In this document: piece after piece, positions 57,494-64,000 of the stretch
Layout of the letters: every line of letters begins with the position of its first letter
How positions within the stretch are numbered: position 1 is the stretch's first letter
NCBI RefSeq assembly: GCF_046159715.1
Contig: NZ_JBJXCT010000006.1
Span: 1 to 64,000 of the forward strand
Length of the DNA: 64,000 nucleotides
Reading direction: 5' to 3'
Source of the DNA: Pampinifervens sp037481935
Lineage (GTDB): Bacteria > Aquificota > Aquificia > Aquificales > Aquificaceae
Made by a program: the position numbers and the translations under genes
The notes under the pieces: generated by a model
Told to the model about the DNA's origin: nothing
What the model saw: only the letters and a program-made list of their open reading frames with translations
Databases searched by the model: none

Positions 57494-58210
57494 TTACTGA
57501 CATGGTGTATCTGTAAAGGAACCATAAGGACTACCCTTAGGGAAATCTGCAAATTGCACTGTAAAGGGCACCCTGACAACTTTCTCTTTTCCACTGTAAA
57601 GCTCCCTTCCGTAGAATTCTATCACACCGTTGTACAGGCAGTTGTCCAGTACAGTGGTGCAGTAGTTGACCAGAGTGTTAGATTTCCATGAAGAGGGGAC
57701 AACCGTGATTTCCTGAATTGACTCTCCTTTCTTGATCTCTATCCTGACCTCATCACCGTTTGCGTATTGTCTTTCAAATCTGCCTTCCGGAGATTCCGGA
57801 TGAACGCTAAAACCCACGAGTCCCTCATAACCACCTGCCATTAACTGTCTGCAGTCCGGATATCTCTCGCAGTTGTTTGTGGGGGAGGCGGAAAGAAATG
57901 ATACTTTATAGCGGGTAAAGGCTACAGGCGAGGGATTTTGAGTTACTGGGTTGCCCAGAGCATCTTTTATGGTCTCCGCTTTAAACTTTATAAGGACTGT
58001 GTCAGTCTGAAAGTTGTATACATCTCTCCCATTACTGCATGTGAGAAAGAAAATATCGCTCTGTAAAGCAGAGCCCGTTCTGGTCTCAAAACCCAAAACA
58101 TAAACTAAAGTGCTTCCATAGACCCCGCCTATGCTTGAACCGCCACCTCCTCCTCCACATCCCGCCAGTGCCATTACTATGAGTCCAACTGGAAGCAAGA
58201 GCCTATTCAT
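57494..58210 (-). CDS. Small lipoprotein of unknown function
   Basis: A 238-residue protein with a lipobox LAGC (C18) followed by a glycine/serine linker and a domain with several cysteines (CSNGRD, NNCERYPDCRQL). It has no recognised family. An AAGGAGGGG ribosome binding site precedes it. Its place between the GspC-like and CTERM protein genes suggests a secretion partner or a cargo. Confidence 0.68.
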   Translation of the reverse strand: MNRLLLPVGLIVMALAGCGGGGGGSSIGGVYGSTLVYVLGFETRTGSALQSDIFFLTCSNGRDVYNFQTDTVLIKFKAETIKDALGNPVTQNPSPVAFTRYKVSFLSASPTNNCERYPDCRQLMAGGYEGLVGFSVHPESPEGRFERQYANGDEVRIEIKKGESIQEITVVPSSWKSNTLVNYCTTVLDNCLYNGVIEFYGRELYSGKEKVVRVPFTVQFADFPKGSPYGSFTDTPCQ

Positions 58211-58253
58211 ATTCCCCTCCTTGCATTGTTATAGTTATTATAATCATAAACCA

Positions 58254-58685
58254 TTATTTCCCCTCCTGCAAGAGTTCCATGAGTTTTTTCGGTGGTTGTC
58301 TTATGGGCTCGTCACCTCTTCCTGCTGGAGCTTCCGCAGGTTTGGCGACACCTTGACCTTTCTCCCAGCTAATTTTAATCCTCTTTACGCCTTCCTCATC
58401 CCTAGCAAGGATAAAACCCCTCTGCACCCCCAGTATTTTCATACCCATGAACTCATCACCTCTTCTTAACCTCTTTACCTTGCCCTCCTCTCTCACCAAT
58501 ACGTAAAGCTCATTTTCTGAACTCACGTATCCCAGTATTTGCACCTTATCAATCTGAGGTTTATCGCCTTTTATCTGTGTAGGAGGATACCTTCTCTGTG
58601 GAGAAAAGGGATAGTTTTCAAGTATGGCCTGAACAGATGCAAAGCCATGAAAACTAATCAGTAGGCAGGCAATGAAAGCCCTCAT
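58254..58685 (-). CDS. GspC-like T2SS protein with HR domain
   Basis: A 143-residue protein with one N-terminal hydrophobic segment (about 1-20). A small beta domain follows (about 42-98) of the GspC homology-region/PilP type: VQILGYVSSENELYVLVREEG, VKRLRRGDEFMG, KILGVQRGFILARDEEG. GspC links the inner-membrane platform to the secretin. ATG 58685 is chosen because a TATAAT ends 6 bases upstream; the frame is open a little further. The identification rests on fold-like pattern and context. Confidence 0.66.
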   Translation of the reverse strand: MRAFIACLLISFHGFASVQAILENYPFSPQRRYPPTQIKGDKPQIDKVQILGYVSSENELYVLVREEGKVKRLRRGDEFMGMKILGVQRGFILARDEEGVKRIKISWEKGQGVAKPAEAPAGRGDEPIRQPPKKLMELLQEGK

Positions 58686-58691
58686 ACAAAA

Positions 58692-58697
58692 ATTATA
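58692..58697 (-). promoter_or_regulatory. -10 element of a predicted leaderless mRNA of the GspC-like gene
   Basis: On the minus strand TATAAT ends 6 bases before the ATG at 58685; the box lies a few bases beyond the stop codon of the upstream methyltransferase gene. Confidence 0.5.
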
Positions 58698-58699
58698 AC

Positions 58700-59503
58700 T
58701 CAATCCCTAAGTCGCATAAGAACAATGAAGTAGCCAATAGTTCCATCCTCATACATGTTACTATGAATCCTCCATCTGTATATGAATTCTTTTAAAGTGT
58801 CCTCATGAATATGTTTAATGACTTTATCATACTGAGCAGCCAAGGCATCGTAGAAAACATACCTTGTTTTTATCACATTTTGAGTTATTTCCTGCAGGAC
58901 CATAATCTCAAAACCTTCTCTTTCCGCATAGCCAATAAAATCTGATACGATATGAAAATTTGCTCTTTCGTCGAACCTCTTTAAAAACTCATCACACAGG
59001 AGTGTATATCCTCCAAGCCTTAACAAGTTTTTGGCTCTGCTAAAGAGAACTTGTTTATCTTTTATGTACTGAGCAGATTCACAGAAGAGCAAGAGGTCAT
59101 ATTGTTTTTCCCTCTTATATTCTTCAAATGTGGTTATGTAAAATCTGTCTGCACATTTTTTGTGTGTAGCCTTAGCGTAGTTTACAAGACCTTCATCTGG
59201 TGATATGCCCTCTGGGTCGTATCCCCTGTGCAGAAGCTCGCATACGCTTGTTCCCAGACCACATCCAACGTCAAGTATGCTATGAACCCCCTGTGGTATT
59301 AAGCCATATAGCCTTTCCGCCAATCGTTCCTGGGCGGTAAGTATAGATATGTCTGAATCACTATCCCAGAAACCATAATGCAGGTATCTAACCTCTCCAT
59401 ACTTACTGAGAAGTAGAGCATAGAAATTAAACGGGAATTCAAGCAGCCGGTAAGCCTTCTCTGAACCTTTCCTGCCAAAAAGCATCTTTAATCTCTTGAA
59501 CAT
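58700..59503 (-). CDS. Class I SAM-dependent methyltransferase
   Basis: A 267-residue enzyme with the SAM motif I SILDVGCGLGTSV (about 72-84) and the following acidic motif. The substrate is not predictable; the fold resembles small-molecule methyltransferases of the UbiE/sterol type. The C-terminal part (about 150-267) is helical. The start at 59503 is chosen because TATAAT ends 6 bases upstream; the frame extends further, but into the opposite gene. It is transcribed divergently from the alcohol dehydrogenase gene with a 21-base gap. Confidence 0.82.
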   Translation of the reverse strand: MFKRLKMLFGRKGSEKAYRLLEFPFNFYALLLSKYGEVRYLHYGFWDSDSDISILTAQERLAERLYGLIPQGVHSILDVGCGLGTSVCELLHRGYDPEGISPDEGLVNYAKATHKKCADRFYITTFEEYKREKQYDLLLFCESAQYIKDKQVLFSRAKNLLRLGGYTLLCDEFLKRFDERANFHIVSDFIGYAEREGFEIMVLQEITQNVIKTRYVFYDALAAQYDKVIKHIHEDTLKEFIYRWRIHSNMYEDGTIGYFIVLMRLRD

Positions 59504-59509
59504 GATAGC

Positions 59510-59517
59510 ATTATAAT
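59510..59517. promoter_or_regulatory. Shared bidirectional -10 element
   Basis: ATTATAAT reads as TATAAT on both strands (59512-59517 plus, 59515-59510 minus). It ends 7 bases before ATG 59525 on the plus strand and 6 bases before ATG 59503 on the minus strand. Confidence 0.65.
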
Positions 59518-59524
59518 AAAGCAC

Positions 59525-60556
59525 ATGCGTGCAGTTATAATTGAAAACTTTGGGGGTCATGAAAATCTTAAATATGTTGAGGATTTTCCAGAACCACATA
59601 TAAGGGAAGATGAAGTCCTCATAAGGGTAGAGGCTGTAGCCCTCAATCACCTTGACATATGGGTCAGAACTGGAGCCCTTGCGGTGAAGCCAGAGCTTCC
59701 GCACATACTCGGCTCTGATGTGAGCGGTGTGGTGGAAAAGGTGGGAAGCCTCGTAAGGGACATAAAGGAGGGGGATGAGGTGGTAGTGGCTCCAGGTCTT
59801 TCCTGTGGGGTGTGTTACGAGTGCCAGTCAGGGCACGACAACCACTGCAGGCACTACGACATTCTTGGTCTGAAGTCCAGAGGAGGCTACGCCCAGTATG
59901 TGAGCGTGCCTGCAAGGAATGTGATAAAAAAGCCCTCAAACCTGAGCTTTGAGGAGGCAAGCTCTTATCCCCTTACATTCCTCACTGTTTGGAATGCCTT
60001 TGTGAACAAGGCACGGATAAAGCCTTACCACAGAGTTTTAATATGGGGAGGCTCTTCTGGCGTGGGGGTGGCGGGCATCCAGCTTGCAAAGCTCTTTGGT
60101 GCCTTTGTTATAGCCACCGCAGGCTCAGAGGAGAAGGCAAGAAGGTGCAGAGAGCTTGGAGCGGATGTGGTCATAAATCACTATGAAGAGGATGTGGTCA
60201 GAAGGGTCAGGGAGCTCTTCAAAGAAGGTGTGGACATAGTTATGGACCACGTGGGGAGCAAGACCTTCTGGAAGAGCGTGGAGTGCCTCAGAAGGGGTGG
60301 AAGGCTTGTCTTTTTTGGAACCACTACCGGCTCAGAGGCTCGTATAGATATAAGACATATCTTTGTCAGGGAGATTGAGCTTCTCGGAGTATACATGGGA
60401 CCAAGGGCTGACCTTTTTAAAATAACGGAGCTCTTTGAAAGGGGTCTTTTAAAGCCCGTTGTTAGCAGGGTTTTTAAGCTTGAGGAGTCTCAGGAGGCCC
60501 ACAGATACTTGGAGGAGTCAAAGCACTTTGGAAAGGTGGTGCTGAGAGTGGAGTGA
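59525..60556 (+). CDS. Zinc-type alcohol dehydrogenase / quinone oxidoreductase family (MDR)
   Basis: A 343-residue medium-chain reductase. Four structural-zinc cysteines are present (C94, C97, C100, C108). The cofactor motif is GGSSGVGVAGIQLAK near 175-189. The usual catalytic zinc ligand Cys near residue 40 is replaced by NHLDIWVRTG, as in quinone oxidoreductase-like members, so it likely uses NAD(P)H on quinones or enones rather than on simple alcohols. The last 39 bases overlap the opposite-strand GTPase gene. Expression is probably leaderless. Confidence 0.9.
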   Translation: MRAVIIENFGGHENLKYVEDFPEPHIREDEVLIRVEAVALNHLDIWVRTGALAVKPELPHILGSDVSGVVEKVGSLVRDIKEGDEVVVAPGLSCGVCYECQSGHDNHCRHYDILGLKSRGGYAQYVSVPARNVIKKPSNLSFEEASSYPLTFLTVWNAFVNKARIKPYHRVLIWGGSSGVGVAGIQLAKLFGAFVIATAGSEEKARRCRELGADVVINHYEEDVVRRVRELFKEGVDIVMDHVGSKTFWKSVECLRRGGRLVFFGTTTGSEARIDIRHIFVREIELLGVYMGPRADLFKITELFERGLLKPVVSRVFKLEESQEAHRYLEESKHFGKVVLRVE

Positions 60557-61846
60557 TGGGTTCCTAATTATAGCCTTTAAGGCGTTTACACGAGCGGCAT
60601 CTATTCTGAGTGAGATTTTCGCTTTTGAAAGAACGAAGTACCTACCCACGTGAAACACAGTTTTATCTGGCAATTTCTTTATGATGTAAGAGGCAAAGCC
60701 ATCTGGTATATCCCATAAAATGATATTTTCTGTATTAATATTTTTCAATAAATTTACCAGACTATATATATCCTCAAAGTTAAGCTGAACTATTAGAGAG
60801 GATTTGAAGTTAATCGGACATTCTAAACTACAACTTGAGGTAATCAGCACAGAATCGCTCAGATCTTGTGTAATCAACCACTCAACCGCAGTAATTTCTG
60901 GAACAGGATTTCCATCCAGGTAGGCTATGCCGTATCTTCTGTCAAACTCCCCTAGGGGGAGCATTTTTTGCCAATCCAGATCCTTTTTCTCGGGAAAGGG
61001 TGGTAGTAAAAGGCTACCGTATCCTATAAAGGTTATAAAGTTCTGTGAAACGTATTCTACAGCACTCCAACTCATATGATTTCTGGTCCAGTTTATGCCT
61101 ACAGGAAACGGACTTTCAACTACCTTGAGGAAACCTTTAGCCCTTATTACATTTCTTGGGAGTTTATTCAAAAAAACCTCAATATCGTACATGGAATAAT
61201 ATCCGCTCAGGTATAATGTTGTCTGAGAAAACCTATTTCTGGCACTTTCTGACAGCCTATTCTTGAATTTATCGGTTCTTCTCATGGGTATTGCTTCAAC
61301 AAAGTTAAAAAAGTTGTCTTCCACTACACCCTCGCAGCACAGGAAAGCTGGTTTTTCGTCAAGAGCTTCCATGAGCTCTTTTAGTTCCCTGTTAGTTACC
61401 GTATCACATTTAGTTATAACTATGCAGTCTGCATACTGAAGCTGTGCTGTAAATACGGGCTCGTTTCGTAAATCGCACCAATTATCTGCAGGTACCACAC
61501 ATATAACTATGTAGGAATTAAAGCCCGATAACTCCATAGCTTCCATAACAGGGAAAGGGTCAGAAAGCCCAGATGTTTCAATTATGAGTGCCTCCGCAGT
61601 ATTTCTTACTCTATACAGAGCTTCAAGTAGCTCTCCAGAACCATCACAACAAAAACACTTACCCTCAATCCCCATTACTGGGAGGCTTTCCAGATAGAAT
61701 CTTATCCTGTCGTAACTAACATCCCCAAAGTCGTTTACTATGATAGCAGGTTTTCTGTCCTTATACTGAGCCAATAAACTGTTAAGTATGAATGTGGTTT
61801 TACCACTACCTAAAAACCCTGTTACTAAGAAGGCAGAAGCATTCAT
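60518..61846 (-). CDS. G3E family (COG0523/CobW-like) GTPase
   Basis: A 442-residue protein. The P-loop GFLGSGKTT is at residues 10-18 and the metal-binding CxCC motif at C64-C66-C67 (GKCFCCDGSG). ETSGLSDP and ITKCD motifs follow. COG0523 GTPases are metallochaperones for zinc, cobalt or nickel, often induced by metal limitation. The C-terminal half (about 220-442) is a CobW-C-like or unique domain. It overlaps the following propeller gene by four bases; both are controlled by the palindromic promoter at 63.15 kb. The specific metal is unknown. Confidence 0.85.
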   Translation of the reverse strand: MNASAFLVTGFLGSGKTTFILNSLLAQYKDRKPAIIVNDFGDVSYDRIRFYLESLPVMGIEGKCFCCDGSGELLEALYRVRNTAEALIIETSGLSDPFPVMEAMELSGFNSYIVICVVPADNWCDLRNEPVFTAQLQYADCIVITKCDTVTNRELKELMEALDEKPAFLCCEGVVEDNFFNFVEAIPMRRTDKFKNRLSESARNRFSQTTLYLSGYYSMYDIEVFLNKLPRNVIRAKGFLKVVESPFPVGINWTRNHMSWSAVEYVSQNFITFIGYGSLLLPPFPEKKDLDWQKMLPLGEFDRRYGIAYLDGNPVPEITAVEWLITQDLSDSVLITSSCSLECPINFKSSLIVQLNFEDIYSLVNLLKNINTENIILWDIPDGFASYIIKKLPDKTVFHVGRYFVLSKAKISLRIDAARVNALKAIIRNPSLHSQHHLSKVL

Positions 61847-63114
61847 ATTAAGAAGGCTCTCGCTACCCTTTCAAATACTTGATAAAAGTCTCTCACCACC
61901 TGCCCCTGAGCCTGTCCAGATGCAGCAGTCTGAATCCTTTTGATTATTTCCCAGTTAATTGTATCTACTACAAATACGCTGTCAGCCAATCTGTTCGTTA
62001 TATACATTTTGTTTCCAACAAAAACAGCATGCCCCATGTGCCTGCCAACACCAGTATCCACAACTTTAACTGTTCTCCTCTGATTCAAATCAATAACCTC
62101 AAACTTAGTATCTCCATACTGTGTTATAACAGCATACCTGTTATTCGGTGTCACGTAAGCATGTCCCACACCTTTTACAGCCGAGTTTATTTTCGCAAGT
62201 TCCAGTCTCGTATCGGAGTCATATATAGCTATTGTTGTACCTTCAAAGGGACTTGCCCCTCTATTGCACAGAATAAATAGCTTTCCATCGTTTGTAAAAT
62301 TGCCATGATGTCCCTCTATCCTCTGGATATTTTCTGTCTCTGGTGGACTTAAGGATGGAGCAAGTATGGTTAACAGAGATGGTGATGCATAATTCGTTAC
62401 GTTGAAAATATATACATAGGGGACAGACGTTGTAACCTTAGGCTCGTTAAACTCAACAGTGACCCAGAGCTCCTTTCCTCTCCAGTCAAAGTAGTGTGGA
62501 TTTCCTGCTACGTTAACCTCTGCAAGAACATCCCCATTTCTGCTGATAAGATAAAACTTATTATCTGCGTAGTTGCCGATAGCGTATACTGCACCGTCTG
62601 GTGACCAGGAACCATGCATTGTAAAATCGCCAGTATGAGTCGTATTTTGAACTGGTAGGTCTACAGTTCTCACAATCCTATTATCGGAAGTTCTTATAAA
62701 GACTACCCTCGTAGCATTACCGTCCAGACCAGAGTGATTTACAGCAACTAAAGCTCCGTCCGGGGACACAACAGGATGTTTTGGTCTGTTGCCTGTTTCC
62801 ACGTTTGAAATTAATTGAAGTCTTTCTGTATCTATAATACTGACGGTTCTATTGCTAGGTGAATTGTTTGCTACATATAAAAACTTACTATCCTTTGATA
62901 CAGAACCCAACGTGCCACCAGCACCATTAGTTTCTATGACTCTTATGATTTCATCAATATCTGGGTCAATAACTACAACTTTACCATCTCCCCTTAATGC
63001 AAAAACTGGAAGTTTTCCGCCTCCATTGCCCCCACATGATACAGCGTTAATACTGAGTAAGAGATAGGCACCGCTGAAACCTGCTGTCACCAAAAGCTGT
63101 CTTCTAGTAACCAT
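61843..63114 (-). CDS. Exported YncE-like beta-propeller lipoprotein
   Basis: A 423-residue propeller protein. The N terminus has twin-arginine character (TRRQLLVTAGF), then a hydrophobic segment and a possible lipobox ending in C27. Repeated blade sequences such as KVVVIDPDIDEIIRVIE, TVSIIDTERLQLISNVE and FEVIDLNQRRTVKVVDTG are typical of YncE-like 7-blade propellers. Such proteins bind ligands or metals in the periplasm. The ribosome binding site AGGAGGT lies before ATG 63114. It forms an operon with the G3E GTPase, suggesting metal handling in the periplasm. Confidence 0.8.
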   Translation of the reverse strand: MVTRRQLLVTAGFSGAYLLLSINAVSCGGNGGGKLPVFALRGDGKVVVIDPDIDEIIRVIETNGAGGTLGSVSKDSKFLYVANNSPSNRTVSIIDTERLQLISNVETGNRPKHPVVSPDGALVAVNHSGLDGNATRVVFIRTSDNRIVRTVDLPVQNTTHTGDFTMHGSWSPDGAVYAIGNYADNKFYLISRNGDVLAEVNVAGNPHYFDWRGKELWVTVEFNEPKVTTSVPYVYIFNVTNYASPSLLTILAPSLSPPETENIQRIEGHHGNFTNDGKLFILCNRGASPFEGTTIAIYDSDTRLELAKINSAVKGVGHAYVTPNNRYAVITQYGDTKFEVIDLNQRRTVKVVDTGVGRHMGHAVFVGNKMYITNRLADSVFVVDTINWEIIKRIQTAASGQAQGQVVRDFYQVFERVARAFLI

Positions 63115-63145
63115 GCTTTTTACCTCCTGGAATTTTGTGAATTGA

Positions 63146-63174
63146 AGTATACATAATTATGTATGTAATGTCAA
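63146..63174 (-). promoter_or_regulatory. Consensus promoter overlapped by a palindromic operator
   Basis: On the minus strand TTGACA (63174-63169), 17-base spacer, TATACT (63151-63146). The 16-base palindrome ATACATAATTATGTAT (63149-63164) covers the -10 box edge and most of the spacer. Confidence 0.8.
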
Positions 63175-63253
63175 TAATTTTTGATTATAGGACCTAAACC
63201 TTGTATTATATAGTAAATTCAAAATATTTGTATAAATAATTTTCTTTAGATAA

Positions 63254-63281
63254 TTGACCTTTAAAATGTTTATATTATAAT
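63254..63281 (+). promoter_or_regulatory. Promoter of a predicted leaderless mRNA
   Basis: TTGACC (63254-63259), 16-base spacer, TATAAT (63276-63281), 6 bases before ATG 63288. It lies 80 bases from the divergent promoter of the propeller-GTPase operon. Confidence 0.65.
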
Positions 63282-63287
63282 ATTTAA

Positions 63288-63704
63288 ATGCCCATACAGG
63301 AAAGCTACAGGCAGGTGGCTCTTGAGAGGCTTGAAAATCTATGTGGTGAGCTGAAAAGCAGGCTAAAGAGCCTGATTGAGGAAGTTGACCCAGAAGACCT
63401 TGAGTTTGGCGTAAGGCTTGAGCTGGAGGCACCGGAGCTGGAGGAGCTCTGGAGGCTGGCGGTGGAAGAAAACAACTACATGGAGGTGGTTTTTACAGAA
63501 GTCATGGAGCATCACGACGGGGCTTATCTGAAGGCTACTTTCAGAAATTCTTTAGAGGGATGTTATTCGGAGAGATATGTGAACATCTGGAGCTCCGGCA
63601 GAGTGGAACTCTCTCATGCCTTATTTATGGAGCTTGAGGGTATTAGGGTAAGGATTGAAAAGAAGGGAGAAGGCATCTTCAGCGTGTTTGCCCAGTCTGA
63701 ATGA
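63288..63704 (+). CDS. Conserved-looking hypothetical protein upstream of lpxB
   Basis: A 138-residue acidic protein with an N-terminal coiled region (about 5-35) and an alpha-beta C-terminal part. No family is recognised and no export signal is present. Its stop overlaps the start of lpxB (ATGA), so the two are co-translated; it might act in lipid A synthesis, but nothing in the sequence proves it. Confidence 0.7.
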   Translation: MPIQESYRQVALERLENLCGELKSRLKSLIEEVDPEDLEFGVRLELEAPELEELWRLAVEENNYMEVVFTEVMEHHDGAYLKATFRNSLEGCYSERYVNIWSSGRVELSHALFMELEGIRVRIEKKGEGIFSVFAQSE

Positions 63705-64000
63705 ATGTTTTTGTATCTATTGGTGAGAGGTCAGCCAGCAACTACGTGTATGAGATATTCAGGGATGTAGAGGGTATACACTTCACGGGCATAACGGATG
63801 AAAGGCTGGAAGCCATAGGCTTCAAGAGCATTGCCCGTATAGAGGACCTTTCAGTGGTGGGTATAGTGGAAGCACTGCCAAAAATCCCTCAGGTCCTGAG
63901 TCTCTGGAAGAGAATAGAAAACATACTTCCACAGATGGATGCCCTTATTCTGTGCGATGCTCCAGCTTTTAACCTTCCACTTCTAAAAAGGGCAAGGGGA
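63701..64000 (+). CDS. lpxB: Lipid-A-disaccharide synthase, N-terminal part (runs off the window)
   Basis: The first 100 codons are visible. The start MNVFVSIGERSASNY is characteristic of LpxB, where the family has SxGExSGD. LPQMDALILCDAPAFNLPLL matches the family's following segment. LpxB joins UDP-2,3-diacylglucosamine and 2,3-diacylglucosamine 1-phosphate in lipid A synthesis, so the organism has an LPS-type outer membrane, consistent with T2SS and lipoproteins. The usual SGD is replaced by SAS here. Confidence 0.85.
   Translation, partial: MNVFVSIGERSASNYVYEIFRDVEGIHFTGITDERLEAIGFKSIARIEDLSVVGIVEALPKIPQVLSLWKRIENILPQMDALILCDAPAFNLPLLKRARG

Noticed and set aside
63157..63432. A 91-codon minus-strand frame across the promoter region at the right end
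   Set aside because: It covers two divergent promoters and the start of the 63288 gene and has no domain or ribosome binding site.

Overview
The window looks like chromosomal DNA from a thermophilic, chemolithoautotrophic member of the Aquificota (Aquifex/Hydrogenobacter/Thermocrinis-like). The evidence is very tight gene packing with start/stop overlaps, heavy use of AGG/AGA and ATA codons, a carbamoyl-phosphate synthase large chain split into separate halves, a THEP1-type NTPase, a rubrerythrin without rubredoxin domain, selenocysteine machinery, and a 6S RNA in front of the 5-formyl-THF cyclo-ligase gene. The assignment is inferred from gene content and style, not from a database match.

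Region by region. 0-6.4 kb: a probable transposase tail, a type IIG-like methyltransferase whose N-terminal nuclease part seems to be missing, a short DUF2851 protein, a rubrerythrin plus Fe-S oxidoreductase pair behind a textbook promoter, and a compressed MNT-HEPN pair. 6.4-11.6 kb: selB-selA, siroheme and cysteine synthesis genes, and a secreted SYLF protein. 11.7-31 kb: mostly housekeeping genes: pheT, 6S RNA, fau, rny, mutS, carB C-terminal half, THEP1, a LOG-family hydrolase, sbcD-sbcC, two tandem DUF29 genes and an M16 peptidase pair. 30.9-32 kb: a FliA-like sigma factor and a hemerythrin.

32-58.7 kb is a dispersed type II secretion (T2SS) island. It holds two GspE ATPases, GspL, two GspM/PilO-like proteins, two GspK-like proteins, GspH and GspI/J-like pseudopilins, a lipoprotein secretin GspD and a GspC-like protein. 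Interleaved are probable cargo and accessory genes: two subtilases, lipoproteins, a choice-of-anchor protein, a lytic transglycosylase, a glycosyltransferase, an ATP-grasp/D-2-hydroxyacid dehydrogenase pair, an ECF sigma factor with a likely anti-sigma factor, and two paralogues of an unrecognised two-repeat protein. The most interesting system is a probable C-terminal protein-sorting pathway. One subtilase and the choice-of-anchor protein share the same ending (five Gly, Cys-Ser-Thr-Gly, a hydrophobic segment, then Arg-Arg). A CPBP-family intramembrane protease with intact catalytic motifs sits at the end of the gspE-L-M-K operon. The second substrate gene is translationally coupled to the other gspE.

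58.7-64 kb: a methyltransferase and an alcohol dehydrogenase divergently transcribed from one shared -10 element, a G3E (COG0523) GTPase with a beta-propeller partner behind a palindromic operator, a small unknown protein, and the start of lpxB.

Two window-wide patterns stand out. At least a dozen genes carry a TATAAT/TAAAAT hexamer that ends only 5-7 nt before the start codon, which predicts leaderless mRNAs. Eight of nine convergent gene pairs overlap at their 3' ends. No tRNA, rRNA, CRISPR array or prophage was seen, and no gene-free stretch exceeds about 200 bases.
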